DNA from: Neurospora crassa OR74A
Lineage: Eukaryota; Ascomycota; Sordariomycetes; Sordariales; Sordariaceae
Assembly: GCF_000182925.2 (NCBI RefSeq)
Contig: NC_026505.1
Location: 62,001-126,000 of the forward strand
DNA: 64,000 nucleotides
Direction: 5' to 3'
Shown: positions 37,151-50,600 of the stretch, piece after piece
Position numbering within the stretch: position 1 is the stretch's first letter
Layout of the letters: the number at the start of each line of letters is the position of its first letter
Made by a program: the position numbers and the translations under genes
The notes under the pieces: model-generated
Told to the model about the DNA's origin: nothing
Database searches by the model: none
What the model saw: only the letters and a program-made list of their open reading frames with translations

Positions 37151-38197
37151 CTACGACGATCCATTGGACCGTGTCGGGAGAGCCGGCACCTCAGGGATCT
37201 CCTCATCCTCATCTTCGTCCTCATCTTCCAGATTCTCAGGGTGACCAAGTAGCGACGCCACGCTCTTCATCTCGTAGTGCTTCTTGCGCATCTCCTCAAA
37301 CTTGCGATGCTTCTCCCTCTCTTCGGCGCTGAGGCCGACCAGTTCATCATCGGGATCATGGCCGCTGCCGTTGCTATCAACGTGCACAGCTCTAGGACGC
37401 TTGGGGGAGCCGCCGTCTTCGGAATGGGCAGTAGCGCCCTTGCCAAAGGGGAAGCCGCCCTCAGGCACCGCCTCCTCCGGCTCGCCGAGCGAGAGGCCAG
37501 GGATCTCGTCGTCAATGTTGCCGTGCCTGCGCTTGTTCTGCCTAGGAAGAGGCGACAGGCCATCCACGCGATCCATGTCGATCTTGTTGGGGTCGATGGC
37601 TTCTGGGACTTCCTCGTCGTCGTCCGATGGGTCCTCGGCGGGGTCGTAGTGCTTGGCATAGGGCGTCTTGGGCTCGTCAATCTTCATGGTGCTGGACCGC
37701 TCTTGCTCCGTGAGGTAGAGGTTCGCCTCGTCCCATTTGAGGCGCTGGCCTTGCTCCGTCGAGTCTTCGTCGCCGTGGTGGCTGGGCGTCGTTGAACGGC
37801 GAGAACCACTGAGGCCAGGCCGCGATCCGGCGACAGACGAGGAGCGGCGGGGTCCGGCGTTGATCTGAGTGTTCATGATGGTAATTTCTTTGGCCTCCTT
37901 GGCGGAGGAGGGCATGTGGATGAGTGGCGGGGGGTGAGCCGCGTCATGGTGGTGGGTGTCGAGGGGGGAAGTTGGGCCCGCGGGCGGAGAGTTACGGTAC
38001 GAGTTCTTGAGAATACCTGGAGGTAAAGCATCCGTTAGCAATCGAATATCGACGACAGTGTAGGTACATGCTAAAGCCAGGAACTGGGCGACAGCATCGC
38101 TGGATTGGGATGGGAGCTGGCTCAACATACCCTTTGGCCGCGGGACCGTGGAGGGCGGCGGAGTGTGTGTGGGTGACGATGCCATGATGGTTGACAT
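37151..38197 (-). CDS. glc8: protein phosphatase 1 inhibitor-2 (GLC8/IPP-2 family)
   Basis: Two exons, 38197-38131 and 38016-37151 (intron GTATGT...CCAG), 310 residues. The intron, phase 1, falls within the Gly codon of RPKG^ILKNS, splitting the KGILK PP1-binding motif. Later hallmarks are [30 protein letters not shown] (the Thr before Pro is the conserved regulatory phosphosite) and the C-terminal helix [18 protein letters not shown]. An acidic tail ([11 protein letters not shown]) follows. Family knowledge: inhibitor-2/Glc8 binds type-1 phosphatase Glc7 and, once phosphorylated at the TP site, promotes its activity in glycogen and cell-cycle control. It is longer than mammalian I-2 because of disordered fungal inserts. 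Confidence 0.93.
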   Translation of the reverse strand: MSTIMASSPTHTPPPSTVPRPKGMLSQLPSQSSDAVAQFLALACTYTVVDIRLLTDALPPGILKNSYRNSPPAGPTSPLDTHHHDAAHPPPLIHMPSSAKEAKEITIMNTQINAGPRRSSSVAGSRPGLSGSRRSTTPSHHGDEDSTEQGQRLKWDEANLYLTEQERSSTMKIDEPKTPYAKHYDPAEDPSDDDEEVPEAIDPNKIDMDRVDGLSPLPRQNKRRHGNIDDEIPGLSLGEPEEAVPEGGFPFGKGATAHSEDGGSPKRPRAVHVDSNGSGHDPDDELVGLSAEEREKHRKFEEMRKKHYEMKSVASLLGHPENLEDEDEDEDEEIPEVPALPTRSNGSS

Positions 38198-40122
38198 GTT
38201 TGGAAACAAGCTGTGGGTTGTTGCAATCAAGAAGTGTAGTATCGACGTTGGGGAATGTTGGCCAAAGAAGGTGAATATAAGGTGCGCGCGCAACAAATGT
38301 CAAGCTGCAGTCGGTGTTGTTTCGTTTTGTTGGCGAGGTGAGATTGTTGGATCGATGGAGAAAGCAGCAAGCAGGTGAAGTTGTCGGTCGGTGGAAAGAA
38401 GTGTCGAGAGCAACCACCACCTAGCGACGAGGGAGGGTGGTGGAGTGACCAGGGGGTGACTTTCTGCCCCCAGATGATCGAAGACAGTGGGGTCACTGGA
38501 TTAGCCTGGAATGGATGGGAGGCTTTTGTTTGGTGGTGAAGGCCGCCTTGGGTGGGGCGGCGATCACAGTCTTGGTGGGCTTGTTTGGCGTGTTTGGTGG
38601 GATGTGGAAGCCAAGAGAAAAGCAGCAGCCGCGATCACGTTCTGATCAAGATATCGACACAAACTAACAGGTCGGATGAACAGTCGGGTTCACTTAGGTT
38701 GTTGGGCAGGAAAAAGGAGACCGGCGGATCCCAGGCAGATCCGTTGTCACTGACCTAGAGCTACCCTTTTACCAAGTATGGCCGATCGTCTCAACGTTCT
38801 TTCTACGAGTGAGTCAGTACGTAGTGTAGTCCGTCCTTGGCTTGTCGTGGTGTTCGTTGGGAGGCCTTCAAGATTGCCGTGGTTGGGGACCGACCGGTGC
38901 TAGTCTAGTAGGAGGTCTGAGAGCCGTCGTCCACTGTAAATGCTGCCCTCGCTTGATCTTATCTGCCGACCTGAGACGAGCAATGAGAAGAGGCTGGGTA
39001 TTCGCGCAAGGTGAGGGGTTGCGCCTGGATTTCTTTTGGAATCGTATCAGAATAGTGTAGATTATTGATTGTCCTCCATTGTGTCCCAATCATGAGCCTT
39101 TTTTTTTCTGTCCAGATACGATGGGTCGCATTCCACAAATGGCCTGTGACTGTCGGCAAACAAACAGAGGGAAAGATAAATCCGGGGAAGTTGTTTGGCG
39201 TTTGGAAACAGAAACAGGGTCCGGGTCCGGATCTTCAATTTTTAACCCCTTGGCAGAGTTAGGTACTTTGGGCGTATGCCAGATGACGTGCCTTCTTCTG
39301 CAAGCTATTGCCATGACAAAAGTATCGCGTCAAAGAAGGTGTTAAGACGCCATATCCGCGGGAAAAAAAAGAAAAGAAAAAAAGGCAGAAAGAAAGGGCC
39401 ATGTGGTCATTACATCATCGTGCCTTCAACGTCTATGGTAGTTCTAGTGTCGGTTTCTTCCCCCGCCTCCACTCGGGCTTATTTTCGTTCCTTTGTTTCC
39501 CTCTTCCATTCCATCACAGCGAGGGCATTTCCGGGCGGGGCAGACTTGGAATGCTTCATCGTAAAATTAAACTTATATATTACTCTTTCCGAGCGTATGT
39601 CATACTAGTGTACACGGCATCCGCCATCCTGTTTTCCGTTTCCCCAAGTCCTCCACGAGGGTCGTGATGCTCATAATGGCGTGAAAGGGACCTCGTAGTC
39701 AGTCCCCTCTCCCCATGTCATAATCCCATCCTTGCATGTTCCCTTCCTATAAAATCCAAAAACATTGTCGCCTGCATTCCCATAACCTCTTTCCATGATT
39801 AATAAGTCCCCCGAGTTGGACCAGAGTATCCAAAATGGGGGTCGTTGCTGTAGCCGCTTGCTTGTTTAATGCCGATTGGCTTCTTGGATCTCAAACGCAA
39901 CAACATCAGTCGCGGGTATGTGCAGAAATCGTGTCAACCTCCTCATTAGATCCGCAACCCGTCAATGCTACCGCTTTGCACCTCGCCGATTCCTTGACTG
40001 TCCCACCTCTTAGAGTGAGCGACAAATCGGTCAGGCTGACCACAGTCCAAAGATGCCACGCCCCTATTCAACTACAAGACCGTACACGCATCGCTTGTAC
40101 GGTCTCCCATGTTGGCATCACT
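38198..40122. other. intergenic region between inhibitor-2 and the sugar transporter
   Basis: 1.9 kb with no supported gene. It holds the promoter of the inhibitor-2 gene and the 3' region of the transporter gene, which lie in tandem on the minus strand. An A-rich patch sits at 39360-39385. Confidence 0.5.
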
Positions 40123-42304
40123 TTATACCCCACTGCCACTAGCCTTGCTGTCAGTTTGGGACATATCCAAGCCCTTCTCGTACTTTTGCAACACCGAGCT
40201 ATCGAGGGACGCAGCCTCATCAGCGAATACATCCACCTTGGTCTCAGCGAACTTGCGCGCGCTGATGCCCTTTGAGAAGAGGAGGTCGAGCTCGGCAAAG
40301 GTGCGGCCGGTGGGCTCGGGGACGCGGAAGTAGACGTAGATGATGCAGAGGAAGCAGATGCCGGCCTGGGATGCGTTAGCTTTGCAGCCAGGGGAAAGGG
40401 GCAAGGTGACTTACCCAGAAGAAACCGGTAAAGTTGGACCAGTCCCAGGCGCCGGGGTTGAGCATGTAGGGTGTGAGGACGGCAGTGACGATGCCGACAA
40501 TAATGCTGTGCATTGTTAGTACCTATGCATGAGCTCAGAAGGGCTCCTGGGTCTGAGGAACTTACTAAAGCACACGACCAAGAGCAATGGTCTTGATCTG
40601 CAGTCTTCTCGTCGAGATTTCACTGACAAGCGAGTAGCAGACCGTTCCGACTGTCAACTGGTACACCAAAGCCCAGCCCAACATGATACTGCCAGTCGCA
40701 ATCGAAGCCTCCCTGTTGTGCGCTTCGGGAACAAGACCAAGGAAACCCAGCACAAAGAGCATGCAGAATAGACCGCACAACCCATACAGGTAAAGAGCTC
40801 TCCGTCCAATGCCGCGGCTCATCAAGAACCACGCGCCAAACACGCCCGCCATGTTGATAGCGTACTGCCCGAGAGCAAACGCATAGGCGTCATCATCGTC
40901 CAGGCCGGCCTGCTTGAGGAAATACGTCGAGTAATTCGAGAACGAGTTTCCACTCAGATTCTGAATCGCCCACACCATGCACACAATCTCCGTTCTCCTG
41001 AGATCATGGCCCTTGAAGCAATCCCAAAAGGTCGCTCCCTGCGTCGTCTTCTCCTCCAGGGCGGTGGTGTGAACCATCATGGCGACGGTCTCGTCCGCAT
41101 TGAAATCGGTTTCGCGGTTCACGCTGGTCAGACGGAGGAGAGACTTCTTGGCGTCATCCAGACGACCCTTGCGGACGAGCCACCAAGGCGATTCGGGTGC
41201 GAAGAAGATTCCCAAGGCCAGAGGTACGGGCCACATCCATTGCAGGGCGTAGGGGATCCGGTAGGCCCATTCGTCGTCGCGCTTGAGCATGGACATGATG
41301 ACTCCGATGGCGATTTCCTGGCCCACGCCCCAGCAGAAGTTGACGTAGGTGGTAAGGTAGCCGCGCATGGCGACGGGGCAGACTTCGGAGGCGTAGGTGA
41401 TGGTGAGAGTTTGGAAGACGCCCCATGGCTGGAAGTTCATCAGTAAACCAATCATGTGCATTACTTTGAGGGAGGTGAGTGAAACTTACGATGCCGCAAA
41501 GAATCTCAGCAGCCAACAACGTCTGGACATTCTGCGCCGTAAAGAACAGGGAAGTCCACGCGCAAATGAGCATCAAGCAGCCGATAACGGTGTACCGATA
41601 ACCGAAACGTTCTGATACATATCCATTGATGAGAAGGCCGATCAACTCTCCCACGTTGGCGCCCTAGGTATGAAACCGGTCAGCATTGTCTGAGGCCACT
41701 CAGGGTCCATCTCGCACGGCTTATGCTGCAAGCCCTCCTCCACGACCTTTCCTATTGACGGGGAACCGGACCCGGACCCAATGCAGCGGCACTGGGAGTG
41801 GCTCGGGCGCGTGGCACAGGCACAGACATATCAGATCAGATCATTGCACTTAGCTCAGCACTCACATTACTAAGACCAGCCTGCCAGCGAGCAGGAACCT
41901 CCCAGTGGCCCGGCGCTATCTCCTCGCCGTACTTGCGAGCAAACTGGGGGAAGGCGTCTTTGATTTGGTCAGCACTGGCTCTATCATGTGAAGATGAAAA
42001 AAAAAGAAAGTAAAAACCCACAGAAATTGTTAATCAGACAGACATCGTAACCCTCCATGACGATGCACGTCGAGATGAGCATGCTCCACGCAATCGCCTT
42101 TGGGTACAGCTTGATGCCCTGCAACAGCGTCATCTTTTGCTCCTTGTCGGTTGCTGTTTTGGCATTTTGGATGATCCTGTCCGTAGTGTCGGTGCGTCGG
42201 ACCTCATCCGAGTTATGGAGGACATCGTGTTGGCCTTTCGAATCACTAAATACAATGTCGTCGGATGACGGGTTGGCTGTGGTCCGGGGGTCGGGTGAAG
42301 CCAT
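40123..42304 (-). CDS. MFS sugar transporter, MAL/alpha-glucoside permease type
   Basis: Six exons: 42304-42022, 41957-41866, 41663-41490, 41428-40566, 40505-40415 and 40365-40123 (581 residues). The cytosolic N-terminus is about 75 residues; helix 1 ends at the motif EGYDVCLINNFYAFPQF. Sugar-porter signatures are VSERFGYRYT after helix 2, PESPWWLVRKGR at the end of helix 6, and PEPTGRTFAELDLLF (the PETKGR-type motif) after helix 12. RGIGRRALYLYG supplies the second-half repeat motif. The YASEVCPVAMRGYLT block matches fungal maltose/alpha-glucoside proton symporters. Plasma-membrane uptake of a disaccharide is therefore likely, but the substrate cannot be read from sequence. All exon phases close without conflict. 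Divergent from the zinc-cluster regulator. Confidence 0.92.
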
Positions 42305-45200
42305 GTTTGCTGCTTTTGTTGCGTTGCCCCTTTTTTTTATTTTGTTTTGTTTGACTAAGTAGTCGTAACTGCCGGGTGGTACGGAGTGTTGTCGCTACGC
42401 CTGGGTGTTCCTTTCCAAAAACAAACACAAAAAAAAAGTACCACACCGACGGTCAAGTGTTCACCGTGACCTTGTTTGATGCAGCTAAGCAGCCGAAGTG
42501 GACACCGGTTGTTGTCGTGGTTGAGCCGTGGAGGGTTTGAAGAATGCCCAAATGAATGGGATCCGACGGTGGTGAAGAGACTGACGGCGTGACGACGAAC
42601 CACACAGCCTCAGCCGTGATGCAGCTGAGTGAGGAGATGACGGATTGTGACGGTTGAACGACTGGAATTCCAGGAGGGAAGGACGGGACGTCGCAAGCAA
42701 GACGCCAGCAGAATTTAGGAGGTGGGAACTACCGCTACCTATGAACAGCCCGCCCAGACGGAGCGGGCGCACGCGACTCCATTTGTTTTTGGATTTGACA
42801 TCCATCCATCCATGGATTGGATCCGTTCCGTTCTTTCCTTTCTCCAGATTTCAGCGTAAGCGGCAGGAAAGCGGCTCCCGGCCACCGGCCACCACGGCAT
42901 CCAGAAGGGGAAACTTGCGAGAGGAACAAGGCCAATGACAGCAGGCCGTTCGTCCCAAGACGTGGTGAGTGTGGAGAGGATGGTGGGGTTAGCGGATGTT
43001 CGAGTGTCGAACTGTCAGTTTCGCTGCCGTTCCCTGCCATTCGGGCATCCATCCAGGCCTCAGCTCGGCATTCCTTGGGGCCTGCCAACCGTTGTTAGGT
43101 GGCACAAGTTCCAAAGTGGAATTTGCTGGTGTGCCCTGCATTAAATTCTCGACGGCCGAGGTTCATGTTGCCCGTTCAAGGTTTTCGGGGTCAAAGGGTT
43201 CAACCGTCCAGGCCACGGTATGTATGACATTGTACCGACCCGACAGCTACAAGTTGCTGGAGGGGATGGATGGTGTTGGGGAAGAGTAAAGTGAGTGAGG
43301 GGCAACGGTTAACATTTCCGATGCGGGCTTCCAACCATCCTCAAAGATCTCAATGGCATATGGAACAAGATTCACATGCGTGATTGTCTGGAAAACGAAA
43401 GACAGATAAAGCTCTCATATTCTAGAATGGCGACAAAAGTCAGTGTTCACCACAAGGTATATCTTCCACTTCTCACGGGTCAATGTAGTCGGTCCGTCAG
43501 GTCTTTTCTTTTTTTCAATCATTCTCTCGAATTTGGGTGATGAACTCCAATTGTGCAGTCTTCAGTTCCCTTGTTTGATTGGTGTGAACAACGAACCCCG
43601 CACCGACCACATTGTAGGGTACAAATTCAATGCGATAAGCTCAATCGTACTTTCTGTGCTCGATAAGCGGCATGTCTGAGTGAAGCACAAGCTAGGATAC
43701 TCTGATTGCTAACAGCTGCTTGTCATCATGGTACGAACTCTGAATTTGTGCAGCGCCAAAGGAGTGCAGTACCTCTACGGTAGGTCGGTAGGTGCCCCTC
43801 ACGACGGATTCCGCAAGCAAATTTGATTTCTCCTTCCTTCTTTTTCTATCCCATCATCCATCTCATCGTCTTCAAGTTCACGCAGACTCCGAACCATTTC
43901 AGCTGAGTGATTGAAGCAAACATCTCGGCCCCATTACGTGTTTACTGTTCCACTACACTACACTACCCTCCCCTCGTGTCATGTCAGGATCCCCAGTCCT
44001 TTTCCTTCTCGAACCTCTGCGCGATCCCACGCTGGTGGCTGGCGACCACGACTCGAGCACGACTCGTCGGTCTCAAGCACAAGACAAAGTGGGGATCCGC
44101 GGAGAAGATGAATCAAACCCTCGTCGTCTCTTTAAGCTTCTTTCCCCGGATCTGCATGGACTTGACTTGCCCGACATTACATACATAGGTATGGATCCCT
44201 TCCCCAGGATCCTCGGAGATTGAACAAGCGTTCCGAATGTGTGCCGTTTCATCGATCTTTACTCTCCCCACGGTCTGGTCTCCAGCCGGGTGACGGACAT
44301 CAGCCACGGCGTCGGATGGGCGTGTGGCCTTGAGGTTGTGCGGCTGGCTATCCCTCTCCACTTCTTTCTTGCCCTCTGTCCTTCCGGACCTGTCTGGAAC
44401 TTGACCTGGTATCGAGAATACGTGGGCCACCACAAGAGTCTCACCGTCTGTGGTCACGGCAGCTGCTTTCTATGATCCGGCTCCCTTTCGTCTTTTCGTC
44501 ATTGACATCGCCGATCATCGACTCGTCCACATCCTCTCTGAACACTCATCAGATTGGATTGCACACATACATCTTCCTTATCCACATCAGGGGCAATGTC
44601 TCGTCCCAGCTGTAATGGTACGGTACAGTATCTTTCTACCTTCCATCTATCTATCTAGGTACCTTACCGACTTTGTTGGGTTGGACGCTGCATTTGCCCG
44701 TACCCCCCCGTCGTAATGTTCGCCTAAACCGCCATCTTTAACTAGTAACCAAAACCCCCATGGCCGCTTTCCTGTCGATGCCCGGCCGTCACGTCTTCTA
44801 TCACTATCTTTCTCCGCACAAACTGATCAGACCCTCGTCGCGAATCTATCGTCCCCGCTTCTTCAGCCTCCTGGCTTCACCCCCCATTCCCCTCCCGTCC
44901 CTCTCCAAGCCCGAGTCGTAGCCCAGCTGCTCCCCTCCATGTCCGGTTCTCGGTTCTTGCTTGAACAACTGCCGACTCTGCCGCCGATCGACCCAGACAA
45001 CCCAATCTCCCGGATCCAACTGCTTGCTGCTCCACATTGCCAGCTACCTCTACCTACCACTACATTCAAACAAGTCTCCAACTGCCACTGCCACTAAGAC
45101 CCCATCTGACTGTGCAGCCATCTGAGTGGTCGTATTGGATATACACATCCAGTCTCCGCCCCCAGCCCATGTATCTTATCACAACTTGCTCGCAGATTAG
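42305..45200. other. divergent intergenic region (transporter / zinc-cluster regulator)
   Basis: 2.9 kb between divergent starts. No convincing gene. Frames around 43907-44223 are open but do not resemble a known protein and may be leader or untranslated exon of the regulator. TACCTCTA occurs at 43770 and 45045. Confidence 0.5.
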
Positions 45201-47648
45201 ATGCCATCTTCAGCAATCTCCCCCAAGCCCCTGTCTACTTTTGGTTGGTGAGTCGATTACCAGTTTTGACCAGGTTCAAGAAATCTCATAACTGACACAT
45301 TGCTCTGGGCAGTGAGAACTGTCGCAAGCAGCACCTGAAATGTGAGCATGGACCGAGTACCCCTTTGGGCACCCTGCAGTGGGAGACATCACCACTGACA
45401 TCAAATCATTTCCTCACACCTTTTAGGCGACCGAGTAACGCCCACATGCGGTAGATGTCAGAACACAGGCCGTCAGTGCCGCCGGAGTGGTCTCAGGATT
45501 CGACAGTCTCCTCAATACAGTTAGCCTTCCCTTCTCACTTCTTGCAGGTTTTGATTCCGGTGTGACGGTCCACCGCAGAAGTCAAAGCACTTCTTCCGAG
45601 CCATGGTTATTGGTCATTCGTCAGCTTTTCTCTCCATGGAAGATTGTCTAACAATTACCACTCTGCAGCCAAATTCAGCAAGACACAAAAGTGGGTCAGG
45701 ATCGAGAGAAGGCGTGAGTATCCCATTCTTTGCTTTACTTTGTGCAATGACCAACCAATATCGCTGACACTGGGCATATAGTGGAATTCGTGGATGAGAC
45801 CCGGAAGGTTATCTATGAGGCTGCTACTTTGGATAGTGGCCTGGATGAGGTAGATCCCGACATAGAGTCACCCGTCCTGTCCGATCAGTCGCTTCTGCAA
45901 GGGTTCAGTCAATCTTCCATCTCAGAGACCCCAAATGGCCAGGAGAACCCACGGCGATTTCCTTCACGGCAGCAGACCTTGCCCGAATCCCCCCGTCTTT
46001 CAGAGACAGCATCGGAGGCTCTATCCCCTCACGGATCGGTTCAGCTGGCTGAAACCGTCTCCTCTTCAGAAGGACATGCACGTGAATGCTCTCCCACCGA
46101 CCGCTTCATCGCGCGGGCTGGGACCTATCACCAGCTTTACTACTCCAAAAATTCAGCATTTCCAATCGAAGACCCGGTGGAAGCAGAGCTGTATCGGCAT
46201 TATGTGCAGAGTCTGGCACCATGGGTAAGCAACATCTACACTGGCTCCATAAGCACCTGGTTGACTTTGCAATTTTTTTCTTTCTTTTTTAGCTCGACCT
46301 TTGTGACCCACTGAGGTCATTCGAGACCATAGTTCCCCAAAACGCAGCAAACTTTCCGCTTCTTCTCAAGGCTATCTACTCATTCTCAGCCCGGCACAAG
46401 ACCCTGACAGGTTACTTTGATTCGGTCCGGTGCAGCGAGTACTACGACGAATGCCTAACAGAGCTCAGGGATGTTCTTGCTGCATATGATGAATCTGGAG
46501 CAGACGAAAATTTGTTTGCTGCTACGATTATCCTGCGGGTCCTTGAAGAAATTGATGGTATGAAACTTCCAATTGCTTGCGGAGGGCATATGCTGACAAT
46601 TCTGTAGTTGTGGACAATGGGACAGATCAAGAAGCCAATCTCCTAGGAATACATGCGTTTGTATCAACCGGATCATTCTTTGAAAATCCCAGTCCCCTTA
46701 GTATCGCGTCATTCTGGGTTGGCCTCCGCCAGGGAATCTACAAAGCAGTCATCAACAAACGACCTGTCGGGCTGAGCGTAGACCATATTCTAGTCGAACA
46801 GTCGCTCGCTCGAACGGATTGCCACAGCGTTGCGAACAATGCGGTGGTCCATTGCACTCGCGTCCTTAACTTTTGTTTCGACAAGGGTGGAGTGTGTAAC
46901 TTGGAGGAATGGAATAAGTTATGGAAATCGAATGAAGACTGGGAGAATGAGCACGCTTCCTTCCATACACCCATATTCAAGGCACCCGATGATGTTCCCT
47001 TCCCACAGATATGGTATCATCAGAGTTGCCAAGGTATGCTGGCGTGCTTCTGTCACCGGTTTCTCAGTTAACAGCTGCTGACACCTTCCTCTAGTGATCG
47101 GGGTACAGCATCATCTCTTAGCCAAGTCGTACTTGATCCGATTCAGGCACAAGTTCTCAGCGACTGGTACACGTCACCAGTCTACTCTAGCCAAAAGAAG
47201 AGCTGAGGTAAGCCTAGGACCGCGGGATCCGTGGCAAGATGGCTAACCCTATGCGTATAGGCCGACATACAAAGAATCGTTCGGATGCTCTGTGGCATTG
47301 GTTTAGGAAATCAATGGACTCCTCCGGGCATGTTCACAGCCTGCATGGCCATCTCCGCTTGTGAGTTTTTGCAGGTTGTCGTCTGCCGTATGCTCAAGTC
47401 TGACCCATCATCCTACAGTCGGCGCTAGTTTCACCCAGCGGAAGGACCAGGAGGCAATGATCGACATACTCCGAAAGACAGAAAAGGATCATGCTCGTCC
47501 CACCAAGTCGGTGCAAGAAGACATGATGAAGGCTTGGGGCTGGTCTGCTTCCACGTGGACTCCGACGCAGGTGCCCCCATGGCCGGATACGACGCAGTAT
47601 GCGACGAACTTGAACATGAACGACAGCATGGGTTATCAACAGGCTTAA
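45201..47648 (+). CDS. Zn2Cys6 transcription regulator with Fungal_trans_2-like domain
   Basis: Ten exons: 45201-45247, 45313-45341, 45427-45519, 45669-45713, 45782-46224, 46293-46557, 46608-47033, 47095-47207, 47261-47360 and 47419-47648 (596 residues; all phases agree). Joined across introns, the start is MPSSAISPKPLSTFG, then the binuclear cluster CENCRKQHLKC-DRVTPTCGRCQNTGRQC with ideal C-x2-C-x6-C-x6-C-x2-C-x6-C spacing. Introns cut inside the first and third Cys codons. A KWVRIERRLEFVDETRKV linker and a large helical region (LKAIYSFSARH, LLGIHAF) match the acr-2-like regulators of Pezizomycotina. It would act as a nuclear DNA-binding regulator; the target genes are unknown. The donor of intron 3 (GTTAGC) is weak. 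Confidence 0.88.
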
Positions 47649-50600
47649 GAGACCTGCGTGTCGTTGTGCTCAAACACAAGACCGTTGGAAAAGAAAACAC
47701 GGGATGGATCTTGAGCGGCTGAATAGGGCTGATATATCAGCCCACGTGCTTGCTCAGATTGCGACCAGTCGAATGTACAAGCACGTTATGCTTCGATCTA
47801 CAAATACATATGACGACATCCACCACCGCGAGGATCAGACGATGAACCAGATGAACCACAAGCACGGGCATGGGTCAGGGTCAGGGTCTAAGGGCAGGGT
47901 TAAAGTCAGGGTCAGCAAGGTATAGCCCAGCAGACATGGCAGGCAATCTTGGTCGAGTTCGAACCGCGAAGTATTCAGCTAGGCGTCTGTGCGCCAAAAG
48001 AAAGAACATTGCCTTTTTCCTACAATGAGGACAAATGCCACATCAACGTACTCGTCGATGAATCGGTCAATGTCGCATGTCAGCCATGTTCTGCCACTGT
48101 TGCACAATCGCATCAAAATGCAAGGTCAGCAGCGGTTCGTGAAAAGGCTTCTGTGCGACAACGCCCAGTTAATGTTCACGATCCACCCTAAACCCCCAGC
48201 CCCTCTATCGATCGTGAAAGAAGCCAAGAAGGGTCAGGGTTGGTAGGATGGTTTCCCAATTGCAAGCAGATTTGCCAGGCCTGAAAGTCCAGCCAGGGTT
48301 ATCATGCGAGATCGGGGTTCATGTGTGCCCTTGTTTGTGATCTACCAGGACACGCAGGGACAGACGGACAGGCTGCCGACGGAACGGGAGCAAGGGGCAA
48401 GCCACAGGGCCAGGTGTTGGTGATAGGTGTCTGCGAGAGAAGTGCAGTGCAGTGCAGGCCTTGCGAGTCACAAGGGCTTGCAAGCACTCCCGTTCTTGAC
48501 ATGCTGCTCAAGTTTCACGACAATGACTCGGTAGTAACCACTTCCGCTTGTTTGTACGCTCTCTTGTCCTGTATCCTGATCTTGTCTCAGTTCAACTAGG
48601 TCGGTAAGGGGGAAGGAAGCCCTGTCCTCAGGTTCTGCTTTGTCAAAGCTGATATGACTTGGTCGCACACTGTCCATGGCACCCGCGAACTGGTCATTGT
48701 CGATTCCGAGTCATCTTCAGATTGGGAAGATCCAGCATGAGAAGAATGCAGATAGCCATAGAGCTGACAAACCAGTGCGGTATTGTGCGCTTGTCCTCGG
48801 GCAGCCAGCCTTGATACCGGAAGTTGCTTCCCTCCCGTTACAACCGTTGTGTGTAACACACGAAGGAGTCCAGATGATGGTATGTAAGCCCCATGGTTCT
48901 GGTGTGGTACCTTTCTCGATATAACGGGGTGGCACGACACTTGCGAAGTGAACGTCCTACTACACCAGACCCGACCCGGCCCGACAATATTCGGGCGCGC
49001 TGGCAGGCGGGATGCAGTATCTGTGCAAGAAAGCTCTGCTTCCTGCTTAACGGGTAGGACGCACACTACCCTAAGCAGCACTGCACATCAAGGATGCCGG
49101 TATGCAGGGAGCAAGCCTCATCTGCCTGTATCCCTACCCAAATTGCCCTTGCTGCCCTTGTTGCTTTTGTCTGGTGGCTGCGAATCGATGCATGTAAATC
49201 GATGTGATGCAGACGGGACGGGAACGACAAAGTTCGATGCCCATCTCTCGTCGTGCGAAAACCCAAAAAGAACAAGCCAACAGGATGACAAATGATGGAA
49301 CTTTCCAAAGGCTTTCCGATTGCGCTGGCGGTGATGCTGTCGGAAGAATTGCGCTTGCTTGCATTGTTTGCGATACTTTGGTAACCGTTAACCTTCCGAG
49401 TTCGTATCATTTGTGTGAGTATGTGAGAGAGTTGGGAAGGGAGGGAGGAAGAGATTCATAATGAGCTTTTCGTCTTTTGAGGCTTTCAAGTTCTGTGTCC
49501 CCCCTTGCGGTGTGTACTCCCCAAGTCTTCGGAAAAGTTGTACTATCTGGGTAATCCGATGTCCCCTCATTCATGTCGTTCATGTCTCCAGAGCTGAGGC
49601 AACGTTGAAAAGCCATCATGAAATTGATCATGGCGGGGCAAAAAGGAGCGACACATGTACACACAAGCTAACTAGTGTAGCTGATAGCAACGCTAGGTGA
49701 GGCGCACTAAACAAAGCTAACAAGCTTCTTTTTAGAGCGCAGATAGGGCCCTGTCTTCGATCGGAATTTCTTTCCTCTTTCGTCTTCTCGGATAGGAAAT
49801 GTGTTGATGCTGTTAGTGTAGAGCGGTGCAAAGGGACCCTCTGAAAGTCGAGAAGCGAACAAATCATGCCAAAGTTCAGCGCCGGAACACGTTCCGCCAG
49901 GGGTGCTTAACTGTTTGCTCTGACCGCAAAGAAACCTACAACCTCACTCTATCGGACAAAATTTCCTACCTTGTCGAACCATGACTGTCAACCTCCCTTG
50001 TGATGCCAACGGTTCTTTTTTTTTCTTCTGTACTTTCCATCCGCACTCCACTCTATATTCCTACCCGATCAACGGACGAACAAGAATGGAACCGAAGTAA
50101 CGAAACAAAACAGCCCTACCCAGCAAGCACCTATCCACCTTTCTTTTCTCCAATCTCACCAACCTCCCAGTGTTCCCCGTGCCTTGAATCTTGGACACAC
50201 AAACACCAGGTGTAGACGCAACTCGCGCTCACGACGCTGACATAGCATTACGTCCCGCCAGTCTGGTTACAGATAAGCCCCCCTTCATCGGACCGCAAGC
50301 CCATGACAGGCCCGTTGTTGGCTGGTTGTATGAGAAAGGAAATATTCGCCTGTGAGGAAAAGAACGGAGACGGTGGAGAACAATGAATAACTACAGGCTG
50401 TGTCCTCTCCTTCGAGAAAGAGATAAACAACAAAAGTGGATATCGGCGTACGATCTTGGTTCCAGTCGTGCCATCGAAGCTGACTTTCCAGTCATTCCCA
50501 GATGGGGGTCTTCGTTGAATCTTCTCGATCTTCAAGACGTTTCAACTGGTGCTCTTATCCTGTAGCTATCTACCTACCAACCGGGATATAACATATACAC

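Noticed and set aside
47865-47915. GGTCAGGGTC repeat as a telomere-like or regulatory array
   Set aside because: Only a few imperfect units and no TTAGGG pattern; ordinary low-complexity DNA.
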